A stretch of 39,513 nt of DNA from Methanoregula sp. (GCA_023228295.1 JALOBP010000014.1:1-39513); one strand, 5' to 3'. Positions 8,414 to 15,601 are shown, counted from the first letter of the stretch. Made by a program: numbers and translations. The notes: generated by a model not told the origin, from the letters alone.

Positions 8414-8435
8414 GCCGGAAACCGGCCCCCTTTTT
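8412..8435 (+). terminator. Terminator-like hairpin with T tract in the ahcY leader
   Basis: GGGCCGG (8412-8418), loop AAA, CCGGCCC (8422-8428), then CC and TTTTT (8431-8435). It ends just before the GAGG ribosome binding site and ATG, so it sits in the leader rather than after a gene. It shares two bases with the preceding inverted repeat, so the two stems compete at their junction. Confidence 0.5.
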
Positions 8436-8446
8436 CGAGGATGTTC

Positions 8447-9673
8447 ATGAGTTCAGGAAAGCTGAAGATCGAATGGGCTGCGCAGTACATGCCGGTACTC
8501 GCCGCCATCAAAAAACAGTTCGTCAAGGAAAAACCATTTGCCGGCATGACGATTGGGATGGCGCTCCATGTCGAGGCCAAGACCGCAAACCTCGTCACCA
8601 CGCTCGCCGCGGGTGGTGCAACCGTGCACATCACCGGATGCAACCCGCTCTCCACGCAGGACGATGTGGCAGAAGCGCTCAACCAGGTGAAGAACGTGCA
8701 CTGCTATGCGAAGCGGGCCTGCTCTACCGAGGAGTACTATGCCGCCATCGACCAGGTGCTGGATGCAAAGCCGTCCATCACCATCGATGACGGGATGGAT
8801 CTCATCCACTATATCCACACCAAGCGCCGCGACCTCCTGAAGAAGGTCATCGGCGGGTGCGAGGAGACCACCACCGGTATCCACCGGCTCAAGGCAATGG
8901 CTGCCGAGGGCAAGCTTGAGTTCCCGGTCGTTGCGGTCAACGACACCCCCATGAAGCACTTCTTTGACAATGTCCATGGCACCGGGGAGAGTGTGCTCTC
9001 TTCGATCATGATCACGACCAACACCCTGATTGCCGGGAAGTACTTTGTGGTTGCCGGCTACGGCTACTGCGGCCGCGGGCTTGCACGGAAGGCCCACGGG
9101 CTCGGCGCCAAGGTCATCGTCACCGAGATCGATTCCCGCAGGGCTCTCGAAGCTCACATGGACGGGTTCATGGTCATGACCATGGAGGATGCGGCAGCCA
9201 TCGGTGACATCTTTGTCACCACGACTGGTAACTGTGCCGTCATCGCTGCAAAGCACTTCAAGAAGCTTAAGAACGGCGCCATTCTCGCAAATGCCGGCCA
9301 CTTCAATGTCGAAATAGATCTGGAATGGCTCCATAAGAATGCCGACAAGGTCATCCAGCGCGATGGTATCGAGACGTTCATGCTCGGCAAGAAGGCAGTG
9401 CATGTCCTTGCCGAGGGCCGGCTCGTGAACCTTGCGACCCCTAAGGGCATGGGTCACCCGATAGAAGTCATGGACCTGAGTTTCGCCCTGCAGGCGCTCT
9501 GCACCCTCCACATCGCAAAGAACGGGAAGAAGATGAAAGGCGGCGTGTATGATGTGCCAAACGAGATCGATGAACAGGTGGCAAACCTCAAGCTCGCATC
9601 ACTCGGGCTCTCTATCGATTCGCTCTCAAAGGAGCAGAAGAAGTACGGCTGCAGCTGGGATATCGGGACGTAA
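8447..9673 (+). CDS. ahcY: S-adenosyl- (or S-inosyl-) homocysteine hydrolase
   Basis: The 408-residue product has the NAD-binding motif VVAGYGYCGRGLARKAHGLGA and family signatures KIEWAAQYMPVL, GCNPLSTQDDV, IGGCEETTTGIHR and TTGNCAVIAAKHF. It is the short archaeal form and ends in CSWDIGT instead of the usual KPDHYRY tail. The enzyme removes the by-product of methyl transfer. In Methanocaldococcus the homologue was reported to act on S-inosylhomocysteine after deamination, so the substrate here is open. Of two nearby ATGs, 8447 is preferred because GAGG (8437-8440) lies six bases before it; 8441 is the alternative. The gene is monocistronic, with an AT-rich stretch and a T tract after the stop. 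Confidence 0.94.
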   Translation: MSSGKLKIEWAAQYMPVLAAIKKQFVKEKPFAGMTIGMALHVEAKTANLVTTLAAGGATVHITGCNPLSTQDDVAEALNQVKNVHCYAKRACSTEEYYAAIDQVLDAKPSITIDDGMDLIHYIHTKRRDLLKKVIGGCEETTTGIHRLKAMAAEGKLEFPVVAVNDTPMKHFFDNVHGTGESVLSSIMITTNTLIAGKYFVVAGYGYCGRGLARKAHGLGAKVIVTEIDSRRALEAHMDGFMVMTMEDAAAIGDIFVTTTGNCAVIAAKHFKKLKNGAILANAGHFNVEIDLEWLHKNADKVIQRDGIETFMLGKKAVHVLAEGRLVNLATPKGMGHPIEVMDLSFALQALCTLHIAKNGKKMKGGVYDVPNEIDEQVANLKLASLGLSIDSLSKEQKKYGCSWDIGT

Positions 9674-9698
9674 AAGGGCCGGGATATATTTAAAAAAA

Positions 9699-9725
9699 TT
9701 CCTTTTTTAGTACGATTGTTTTTCC
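9699..9725 (+). terminator. T-rich termination signal after ahcY
   Basis: Two T runs, T6 at 9703-9708 and T5 around 9719-9723, follow the ahcY stop within 50 bases. T-rich stretches without a strong stem are typical archaeal termination signals. Confidence 0.45.
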
Positions 9726-10161
9726 AAAAATGGATATTGAATTGCGATAACGGGCTCGTGGGGATGGACAAACATCCCCACTTCGCCAGGGTCGGTTTTT
9801 TTCCGATTCCCACCGTTCGAATACTCCTTCTTTTTTGGTCTGAACTTGTTGAGATTATCGAGGCTCCGGTTCCGGTAATACGGCACTATCGCATACGGGG
9901 GATGCCCGAGCGGCGGGGGCATGTCTGCATGCCCCCAAGAGCGTCAGAGATTTAAAAAAAATCTTCAAACAGGATTTTGAAGACTCATCATATTGTATTT
10001 CAATTCTGCAAAATGCTGACAGTTTTTGGAGTAATTTCTATACTGATGGAAAAAAGAAGCAAAACGCCCCCCAATCCCCAGGCCCCTCCCGGTAATTCTT
10101 TTTATCAGTTACAAATATGGATTATCTTTGACCTTAAAACAGACAACACTTTAATAAAACT

Positions 10162-10206
10162 GTAATTGAGGCCGCCGCGGGGCGTCCTTCGGGGCGGCGG
10201 CAGATA
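10162..10206 (+). repeat. Direct repeat copy 1 with hairpin
   Basis: GTAATTGA, then a GC-rich stem, then CTTCGGGG-CGGCGG and ATA. The same ordered words recur at 10286-10316 with the inner stem arm missing. The 8-bp stem GCCGCCGC/GCGGCGGC is inside this copy. Confidence 0.45.
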
Positions 10207-10285
10207 TCCTCTTGGGGGTATGGGGGCATCAGCCCCCATCGTAACAAATGAGGATTTCTACCAAGCACATTTTAAATCATTTCTC

Positions 10286-10316
10286 GTAATTGAACGCCTT
10301 CGGGGGCGGCGGGATA
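10286..10316 (+). repeat. Direct repeat copy 2, shortened
   Basis: GTAATTGA (10286-10293) and CTTCGGGGGCGGCGG (10298-10312) followed by GATA, matching copy 1 but lacking about a dozen bases of its stem arm. It lies just before the 3' end of the convergent glycosylase gene. Confidence 0.4.
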
Positions 10317-10355
10317 CTTGCAATTATCAGACTCCCAAAGGTTCTGCTTTTGAGG

Positions 10356-11204
10356 TTACCCCTCCCTTCCCGCGAACAGGTACTCCTGAGCATACCCGCA
10401 ATATTCCCCGAAATGCTCCCGGGCAAACCGGCGGATGGTATCATATTCCCGGCCGGTCAGGGGCGACCCCGTTCCCAGTCCGGGAAGATAATGCTCCTGC
10501 ATGATCCTGCGGATCCAGACATCGACCGGGAACGCCTCATACTTCTGGAAGGCGAAGAGGAGGATGCAGTCCGCGGCTTTCGGGCCGATACCGTGCAGTT
10601 TCATCAGCTCTTTCCTGGCGTCCTCGTACGGGAGCTTCCGGACCATCTCCTCCCATTGCTTTGCATCAGTAACTATGCAGGATGTGCCAAAGACATAGGG
10701 CTGGCGGTACCCGAGCCGGCATTCCGTCAGCCCCTCGTGCCCCCCGCAGGAAATCACCGAAGGTTCTGGGAACGTGTAATACATCTTCCCCTCAAATTCG
10801 ATCGGTCTGCCGTACCGTTTTGCAATGGACGCGATCCTTCTACGGATCGTAGGGATGTTGGAGTTTGTTGCGCAGATGTAGGACGCTGTGCACTCCCAGG
10901 GCGGCTGCCGCACGAGACGGAGTCCCCGGTTGTTCATGATGGCATTATGAATGAACGGGTCGCAGTCAACCGATGCGAGGATCGCGTCAAGGTCCATGTC
11001 AAGGGAAAAATAGTGGTGGATGAAGGATGCCGGTGCACCCAGGAACATGAGCTTGTTCCCGTCCTGCCGGACCTTCAGCACCCGGTCCCCGACCACCCCG
11101 TACCACCAGCCGTCCGCGGTCCTGTCCCAGCGGAAGACCTGCCCGCAGGAAAGGGTCACATCGAGACAGAACGGCTGGTCATGGCGCAGGATAAGGGTGG
11201 GCAT
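10356..11204 (-). CDS. ogg: 8-oxoguanine DNA glycosylase/AP lyase (OGG1 family)
   Basis: The enzyme excises oxidised guanine and nicks the abasic site. The 282-residue product has the OGG1-type N-terminal domain (PFCLDVTLSCGQVFRWDR) and the helix-hairpin-helix GPD signature LMKLHGIGPKAADCILLFAF, with the catalytic Lys in GPKAADC and the catalytic Asp in FPVDVWIRR. Length and domain order match OGG1, not the small archaeal AGOG type. It converges on the repeat-rich region and has no operon partner. Its upstream region runs toward the divergent gene at 11371. Confidence 0.93.
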   Translation of the reverse strand: MPTLILRHDQPFCLDVTLSCGQVFRWDRTADGWWYGVVGDRVLKVRQDGNKLMFLGAPASFIHHYFSLDMDLDAILASVDCDPFIHNAIMNNRGLRLVRQPPWECTASYICATNSNIPTIRRRIASIAKRYGRPIEFEGKMYYTFPEPSVISCGGHEGLTECRLGYRQPYVFGTSCIVTDAKQWEEMVRKLPYEDARKELMKLHGIGPKAADCILLFAFQKYEAFPVDVWIRRIMQEHYLPGLGTGSPLTGREYDTIRRFAREHFGEYCGYAQEYLFAGREG

Positions 11205-11341
11205 GGGTTCTTCGCAGACACCGGTTTGTCCTGCGATCTTATTATCCTGTACCCGAAGGCAATCGCGGTAAACCGTACCAAAATCCTTGTAATGATGGTA
11301 AGGGCCCCGTGAATGCCCGGCCGGTCTGGAACGAATAGGCT

Positions 11342-11354
11342 TTTAATATATAAA
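11342..11354 (+). promoter_or_regulatory. TATA box of the gene at 11371
   Basis: TTTAATATATAAA is centred about 23-26 bases before ATG 11371, implying a leaderless transcript. It also excludes the in-frame ATG at 11359, which would lie upstream of the transcription start. Confidence 0.6.
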
Positions 11355-11370
11355 TCAAATGTTCTGTACT

Positions 11371-11697
11371 ATGGAATTAGCTGAGAGCCTCAAGGAATTC
11401 ATTGAAGAAGGGCAGGACTGGGAGCGCAAGAACACGTCGGTCAAGGGAGTCTCGATCATCCGCCTCCCGCAATACAAGACCCGCCCCGCCTCCCTTGCCA
11501 TCGATATCAACCCGGTCGGAGAGAATGGTCTCCCGATGAAGAAGAAAGGTATCATGATCATGAGTGCAACAGAACTCCAGGCGTTCCGTGAGGTCTTCAG
11601 GAACGAGAAACTCGACAACCTCGTCAAAACGCTGGAAGATGTCACCGGGAAGAAACCTGCCGGCAAGGCACCAAAGCCCGATGTTGTCCAGATCTGA
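11371..11697 (+). CDS. Small conserved protein, function unknown (possibly PC4-like)
   Basis: The 108-residue soluble product (MELAESLKEFIEEGQDWERK) has a charged N-terminal helix. A strand region follows (VKGVSIIRLPQYKTRPASLAIDI), then KKGIMIMSATELQAFREVF and a Lys/Pro-rich tail. The order of basic strands then KKGI-strand-helix recalls the single-stranded-DNA-binding PC4/p15 fold, but this is a weak visual resemblance and I do not assign a function. The good TATA box suggests solid expression. It probably shares a transcript with the lipoprotein gene 13 bases downstream. Confidence 0.75.
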   Translation: MELAESLKEFIEEGQDWERKNTSVKGVSIIRLPQYKTRPASLAIDINPVGENGLPMKKKGIMIMSATELQAFREVFRNEKLDNLVKTLEDVTGKKPAGKAPKPDVVQI

Positions 11698-11710
11698 ACC
11701 ACCCGGAGTG

Positions 11711-12199
11711 ATGCGTATCAGAACCTGGATGGCATTTCTTTCCCTGTGCCTGGTTGCGGCAGTCCTGTTGAGCGGATGCCTTGGCGAGAGAACTTCCCCA
11801 TCTCCCCGCACCGATCCGCCGGGCATTATGGTGGATTACCAGCGGACCGGTGGCATTGCCGGGGTAAACGACCGGCTGGTGATCTTCGATAACGGAGTCG
11901 CCATGATCTCGACCCGGAAGATCATGACCGAGTTTTCGCTCAACCAGACCGAACTTGAACTGATTGATTCCCTTTTCAAGGCGAACAGGTTTATGGAACT
12001 TGAGGGGAACTACACCTCTGCACGGGAGGGCGCGGACTTCCTGCAGTACAGCATCAGTTACTGCGGGAAGACGGTGAAGACCGAGGATACCGCGATACCC
12101 GACCAGGCACAACCGATCATTGATGAGATGAACAGGATCGCGGCCATGGCAACGGCCAATGAGATGACTGGCTCGCCGCTTCCCCGGATCAGTCCATAA
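11711..12199 (+). CDS. Exported lipoprotein, function unknown
   Basis: The 162-residue product has a lipoprotein signal, MRIRTWMAFLSLCLVAAV followed by the lipobox LLSGC, so it should be anchored on the outer face of the membrane. The mature part (GIMVDYQRTGGIAGVNDRLV) is rich in strands and includes NGVAMISTRKIMTEFSLNQ and FLQYSISYCGKTVKTED. No catalytic motif is visible. GGAG lies very close to ATG 11711, and GTG 11708 is an alternative start. It lies 13 bases after the preceding small gene, and a T9 tract follows its stop. Confidence 0.8.
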   Translation: MRIRTWMAFLSLCLVAAVLLSGCLGERTSPSPRTDPPGIMVDYQRTGGIAGVNDRLVIFDNGVAMISTRKIMTEFSLNQTELELIDSLFKANRFMELEGNYTSAREGADFLQYSISYCGKTVKTEDTAIPDQAQPIIDEMNRIAAMATANEMTGSPLPRISP

Positions 12200-12200
12200 C

Positions 12201-12209
12201 TTTTTTTTT
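12201..12209 (+). terminator. T9 tract between lipoprotein and phzF-like genes
   Basis: Nine consecutive T residues directly after the lipoprotein stop, a typical archaeal termination signal. The next gene starts nine bases later, so termination here may be partial. Confidence 0.45.
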
Positions 12210-12217
12210 GATCCTGT

Positions 12218-13018
12218 ATGACATCTCCGGACATCCTCTTCTGCGTGGATGCCTTTGCCGGACATATCGGGATGGGGAACCCGGCTGGAGTCTGCCTGCT
12301 CACTGAACCGGCAGATCCTGCGTGGATGCAGATGGTTGCCCGGGAGATGAACCTCTCGGAAACTGCGTTTGTCCTCAAAGAGGAGAATGGGTTTGGCCTG
12401 CGCTGGTTCACGCCCCGCGTGGAGATCGAGCTGGCCGGCCACCCGACCCTTGCCACAGCCCACATTCTATGGGAGGAGGGATATCTTACGTGCAATGAAC
12501 CGGCCCGGTTCTTCACGAAAAGCGGCATCCTCATTGCAGAAAAGGAGGGCGATCACATCGAACTGGATTTCCCAGAAGTACCGGAAGAATCAGAATCTGC
12601 CCCGGCCGGGCTCATCGAAGCACTTGGGGTACAGCCATACTACACGGGAAAGAACCGGTTTGATTATCTTATCGAAGTGGCCTCGGAACGTGAAGTACGG
12701 GAGATGGCGCCGGACTTCCATCGCCTCGGCAAAATCCCTATGCGGGGTGTGATGGTCACGGCACGTGCCACCACGCCGGGATATGATTTCGTGAGCCGGT
12801 TCTTTGCTCCCACGGTCGGCGTGAATGAGGACCCGGTCACCGGCTCGGCCCATTGCTGCCTTTTCCCGTTCTGGCAGAAACGGCTCGGCAGGGACATCCT
12901 GACTGCGTTTCAGGCCTCGGAACGGGGCGGCGTTCTTTCCTTGCGACCGGGTTATCAGGGACGGATAAAAATCGGCGGCAAGGCCGTCACGGTCTGGAAA
13001 GGATCGCTGATATCCTGA
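12218..13018 (+). CDS. PhzF-family isomerase/epimerase-like enzyme
   Basis: The 266-residue product shows the PhzF pattern: VDAFAG....GNPAGVCLL, the glutamate-bearing NLSETAFV (general acid/base of the family), RWFTPRVEIELAGHPTLATAH and the C-terminal-half repeat motif NEDPVTGSAHC. The fold is two similar diaminopimelate-epimerase-like halves. Family members perform cofactor-free isomerisation, and the substrate here is unknown. It starts nine bases after a T9 tract and converges on nifB with an 8-base gap. There is no phenazine pathway in the window, so the phz name should not be taken as function. Confidence 0.9.
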   Translation: MTSPDILFCVDAFAGHIGMGNPAGVCLLTEPADPAWMQMVAREMNLSETAFVLKEENGFGLRWFTPRVEIELAGHPTLATAHILWEEGYLTCNEPARFFTKSGILIAEKEGDHIELDFPEVPEESESAPAGLIEALGVQPYYTGKNRFDYLIEVASEREVREMAPDFHRLGKIPMRGVMVTARATTPGYDFVSRFFAPTVGVNEDPVTGSAHCCLFPFWQKRLGRDILTAFQASERGGVLSLRPGYQGRIKIGGKAVTVWKGSLIS

Positions 13019-13024
13019 AAAAAA
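13018..13024 (-). terminator. T7 tract after nifB
   Basis: Read on the minus strand, seven T residues directly follow the nifB stop, inside the 8-base convergent gap with the PhzF-like gene. Confidence 0.4.
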
Positions 13025-13026
13025 GA

Positions 13027-13917
13027 TTATTTCTCGTACATGCACGACTGTATATCGTGGCCGAGTTTGCCGATGGCATCGGCACGGCACCGCTGGCAGT
13101 GGCGCATCTGTTTGACATATTTGCTGCACTCGTCCTGCATCTTCCGCTTCATCTCGGGTGTCGGGGGTGTGATACCAGCAAACTTGTACTGGGCGATGAG
13201 CGGGATGAGGTTGAAGTTGTACACTCCCATCTCGCCGACCTTCTTGGCAATGGTGGGGATATGGTCCTCGTTGATGCCCGGGATGTAGACCGTGTTGATT
13301 TTGACGAACATCTTTCGTTCAACTGCCATCTCGATCCCCTTTAATTGCTGGGAGAGGAGCAGTTTTGCGCCCTCGAGGCCGGTATAGCGTTTACCCTCGT
13401 AGTCCACGTGCTGGTAGATCTTTGCACCGATCTCAGGGTCGACTGCGTTGAGCGTGACCGTGATGTTCCCGACATCGTACTTCTGCAGCAGATCGATCTT
13501 TTCCGGGAGGAGAAGGCCATTGGTGCTGATACACTTGATTACATTGGGGTATTCTGCATGGAGCCGCTTTAACGTCTCAAACGTCTCCTCGTTTGCGAGC
13601 GGGTCTCCCGGCCCGGCAATGCCGACGACCTTGATGTAATTGTATTTTTCCACAACTTTCTTAACCAGGTCCATGGACTCGTCCGGGTTCAGCACCCTAG
13701 TGGTGACGCCGGGACGACTCTCATTGACACAATCGAAATCGCGGATACAGTAGTTGCACTGGATATTGCATTTGGGAGCGACCGGGACATGGCACCTGCC
13801 AAACCCGTGGCATGCCTTTTCGGAAAAGCAGGGATGCTCCTGGATCTTGCGCATCTGTGCCGGGTCCCACTGGACTTTTTTGCCGTTGACTTCAGCAACC
13901 CGTATCTCATCAGCCAT
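13027..13917 (-). CDS. nifB: NifB-type radical SAM protein, short archaeal form
   Basis: NifB fuses two 4Fe-4S clusters and inserts a SAM-derived carbide to make NifB-co. The 296-residue product has the signature HPCFSEKACHGFGRCHVPVAP and the cluster motif CNIQCNYC (Cys50, Cys54, Cys57). NifB-specific DCVNESRPGVTTRVLNP, GIAGPGDPLAN and the C-terminal QRCRADAIGKLG follow. It lacks the NafY/NifX-like C-terminal domain common in bacteria, as other methanogen NifB do. The start at 13917 is chosen because a TATA box at 13947-13954 lies between it and the upstream ATG at 13962, and GGTGG precedes it. No nif structural gene is in the window. Confidence 0.92.
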   Translation of the reverse strand: MADEIRVAEVNGKKVQWDPAQMRKIQEHPCFSEKACHGFGRCHVPVAPKCNIQCNYCIRDFDCVNESRPGVTTRVLNPDESMDLVKKVVEKYNYIKVVGIAGPGDPLANEETFETLKRLHAEYPNVIKCISTNGLLLPEKIDLLQKYDVGNITVTLNAVDPEIGAKIYQHVDYEGKRYTGLEGAKLLLSQQLKGIEMAVERKMFVKINTVYIPGINEDHIPTIAKKVGEMGVYNFNLIPLIAQYKFAGITPPTPEMKRKMQDECSKYVKQMRHCQRCRADAIGKLGHDIQSCMYEK

Positions 13918-13946
13918 GCTAACCACCAGTAGATTCGCGCTCGTGG

Positions 13947-13954
13947 TATAAATA
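13947..13954 (-). promoter_or_regulatory. TATA box of nifB
   Basis: Minus strand TATTTATA (within CTATTTATAC) is centred about 33 bases before ATG 13917, leaving a leader of only a few bases and fixing the start downstream of ATG 13962. Confidence 0.55.
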
Positions 13955-14016
13955 GCGTGCAATTATGATATCCGGCACGGGGCAGCGGAGCTTGTACGGC
14001 GGTTGGTTCGGCACCT

Positions 14017-14024
14017 GTATAAAC
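14017..14024 (+). promoter_or_regulatory. TATA box of the FKBP gene
   Basis: GTATAAAC lies about 35 bases before ATG 14056, giving a short leader that still contains a GGGATC ribosome-binding-like sequence. Confidence 0.5.
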
Positions 14025-14055
14025 GATCCCTGCCAACGCCTTTAGTGGGATCCCG

Positions 14056-14625
14056 ATGAAAAAATCCGAGAAGCAGAAAGGCAGGGAACGATCGAACGCC
14101 CAGAAACGGCAGTTACAGTTGATCATCGGAGGAGCGGTCATTGCACTTGTCATTATTACCCTCGTTGGTTACGTTTTTTTTAATCCGTCCGTTGCAAAGA
14201 CCGGAGATAGGGTGGCGGTATATTATACCGGGACATTGGATAATGGAACAATAGTAAAATCCAACATGAACACAACACCTTTTGTTTTTACCATCGGAAC
14301 CGATGAGATTATTCCCTATGGTTTGCCATCCACTGTTATTGGTATGCAGCTGAATGAGACAAAAACGGTAGTCCTTTCACCAGAGGATGCCTTCGGGAAG
14401 TACGATCCCGCTCTTATTCAGGTAGTGAATCGCTCTTCCCTCCCCCCAGATGCTGATTATGTTGTCGGGAATGACTACCAGATTGTACGGAAATCGGATA
14501 ATGCAGTTGCTCATGTAAAGATAATGAATGTGACCCCGGATGCGGTCACGTGGGATGCGAATGATAATCTTGCGGGCCAGAACCTGACCCTGAAGCTCAC
14601 CCTTGTCCAAATCGTGAAACAATAA
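14056..14625 (+). CDS. Membrane-anchored FKBP-type peptidyl-prolyl isomerase
   Basis: The 189-residue product has a basic N-terminus and one membrane segment (LIIGGAVIALVIITLVGYVFF, about residues 23-43). An FKBP/SlyD-like domain follows: GDRVAVYYTGTLDNGTIV, then TPFVFTIGTDEIIPYGLPSTVIGMQLNE, then LSPEDAFGKYDP. The basic residues precede the hydrophobic segment, so the catalytic domain should face outside, assisting folding of exported proteins. An insert with VGNDYQIVRKSDN resembles the insert-in-flap region of archaeal FKBPs. Start ATG 14056 follows GGGATCCCG. It converges on tRNA-Val. Confidence 0.9.
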   Translation: MKKSEKQKGRERSNAQKRQLQLIIGGAVIALVIITLVGYVFFNPSVAKTGDRVAVYYTGTLDNGTIVKSNMNTTPFVFTIGTDEIIPYGLPSTVIGMQLNETKTVVLSPEDAFGKYDPALIQVVNRSSLPPDADYVVGNDYQIVRKSDNAVAHVKIMNVTPDAVTWDANDNLAGQNLTLKLTLVQIVKQ

Positions 14626-14629
14626 TTCC

Positions 14630-14635
14630 TTTTTT
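14630..14635 (+). terminator. T6 tract after the FKBP gene
   Basis: TTCCTTTTTTCC directly after the stop codon, a likely termination signal. Confidence 0.4.
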
Positions 14636-14702
14636 CCTGCGATTATCTGAAAATTGTCTACCTGCAGGTTTCTGACAGATTAATTGCACAAAAATCAATC
14701 AA

Positions 14703-14776
14703 TGGGCCCGGCCGGATTCGAACCGGCGATCTTCGCCGTGTAAGGGCGACGTTATAACCAACTAGACCACGAGCCC
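14703..14776 (-). tRNA. tRNA-Val (anticodon UAC)
   Basis: The minus strand folds into a full cloverleaf. Acceptor GGGCTCG pairs with CGGGCCC including one G-U pair, the D-arm contains TCTAGTTGGTTATAAC, and the anticodon stem TCGCC/GGCGA encloses loop CTTACAC with anticodon TAC. The T-arm is GCCGG-TTCGAAT-CCGGC. The discriminator base is A and the CCA end is not encoded. There is no intron. An AT-rich box TTATTAATA on the minus strand at about 14805-14813 lies roughly 30 bases upstream and probably is its promoter. Confidence 0.97.
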
Positions 14777-14804
14777 TGATTCCTACTAATGTCGTCCTGC
14801 TCAC

Positions 14805-14813
14805 TATTAATAA
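14805..14813 (-). promoter_or_regulatory. TATA-like box of tRNA-Val
   Basis: TTATTAATA (minus strand), centred about 33 bases before the first tRNA base. Confidence 0.5.
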
Positions 14814-14903
14814 TACTGTTTTTGGAAGACTTCCCGGAGTAATCACAAGAAGTGATCGTTGCTGAAAGTCTAAAAAAAAGGGATTTGTCCTGTCATTGAG
14901 GCT

Positions 14904-15404
14904 TTACGGAGCCTTGTCAAACTGCAGGATCTTCTTTCCCGTCTTATCGAATAAGAGAAGCTGGCCATCTTTCATGGAATAGGTCTCTGCCCATTCAAGG
15001 TCCGTGTAGTATACAGATTCCTGGCTCATCACACCGATCGGGGTCTGGCAGACTTTTTCCTTTACAGCCGGGCGCGTGATCCAGATTTTCTGCGACTCTG
15101 TCAACTGGTATTCTGTGGTGTAATCACTACATCCGGAAAAACCGGTTAATTTTCCATCTGCGGAAAACGTTGCCGTGACCGTGCTGCCTTCAGCTACTTT
15201 TGACCACATTCCTTTCGTGTCATCAAACCATTCAAGCTGCCAGTTTGTACCGATGAAAGATGTTGTTTCCATGTGAGTAACTTCAGTTGCCTGCGGATCT
15301 GCGGCAACGGGTGTTACTGGTGCAGTTGCCGGTTGACTGGTGCAGCCGCAGATCAGCACAGCGAAAATCAGGAGACTGATACAAATAACGAAACCCTGTT
15401 TCAT
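14904..15404 (-). CDS. META/HslJ-domain lipoprotein
   Basis: The 166-residue product has a lipoprotein signal, MKQGFVICISLLIFAVLI followed by the lipobox cysteine in CGCTSQP, then a Thr/Pro/Ala-rich linker. The mature domain has the META/HslJ pattern: FIGTNWQLEWFDD, then VTATFSADGKLTGFSGCSDYTTEYQL, then a C-terminal strand DGQLLLFDKTGKKILQF. Such domains occur in exported stress-related proteins of unknown mechanism. ATG 15404 is chosen over an upstream ATG because the signal peptide begins there; ATATTTATTC at about 15428-15437 suggests a nearly leaderless transcript. It is monocistronic. Confidence 0.85.
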   Translation of the reverse strand: MKQGFVICISLLIFAVLICGCTSQPATAPVTPVAADPQATEVTHMETTSFIGTNWQLEWFDDTKGMWSKVAEGSTVTATFSADGKLTGFSGCSDYTTEYQLTESQKIWITRPAVKEKVCQTPIGVMSQESVYYTDLEWAETYSMKDGQLLLFDKTGKKILQFDKAP

Positions 15405-15581
15405 ATTAACCCGGGAGGTTTTTGCAGGAATAAATATAACGATTTGCAATTTTCCCATCATATACAATCGGCTGCGGGAAAATAAACTGGAACGGCAGGT
15501 TTGCCATGGTTTTAGGAAAACATACTCCAAATGCACGAACCGGAATATCCATTTTCCGCATGTACCCCAAAGCCAAGCTGG

Positions 15582-15594
15582 AAAAAAATAAAAA
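15582..15594 (-). terminator. T-rich terminator of the por operon
   Basis: On the minus strand CCTTTTTATTTTTTTCC follows the porB stop within about 10-20 bases. Confidence 0.5.
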
Positions 15595-15601
15595 GGCGGG
15601 A

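Larger units (their letters stand above)
9674..10355. other. Gene-free region with several strong inverted repeats
   Basis: No convincing coding sequence is present in this 680-base stretch. It holds perfect or near-perfect stems: GTGGGGATG/CATCCCCAC (9758-9781), GGGGGCATG/CATGCCCCC (9915-9936), TCTTCAAA/TTTGAAGA (about 9962-9983), GCCGCCGC/GCGGCGGC (10171-10201) and ATGGGGGC/GCCCCCAT (10220-10239). The middle part (9940-10165) is conspicuously AT-rich. It may be the remains of a repetitive element or contain a non-coding RNA; I cannot tell which. Confidence 0.6.

Noticed and set aside
8378..8435. Match to the bacterial SAH riboswitch
   Set aside because: The leader has stems in the right place, but I do not see the conserved core sequence of the bacterial SAH class, so I keep only a general leader structure.
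8453..9511. 352-codon open frame antisense to the SAH hydrolase gene
   Set aside because: Fully within ahcY on the other strand with biased composition; a GC-driven shadow.
9674..10355. CRISPR array or transposon ends
   Set aside because: The hairpins differ in sequence and spacing and there are no regularly spaced repeats, no transposase frame and no matching terminal repeats.
10290..11312. 340-codon open frame on the plus strand opposite the OGG gene
   Set aside because: Antisense to a well-supported glycosylase; proline/arginine-rich with no motif.
13918..13962. 15-codon N-terminal extension of NifB starting at ATG 13962
   Set aside because: The TATA box at 13947-13954 lies within this extension, so it would not be in the transcript, and the family N-terminus fits ATG 13917.
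14658..14846. Short ORF overlapping tRNA-Val
   Set aside because: It spans the complete tRNA gene and its promoter, so it is not a coding sequence.
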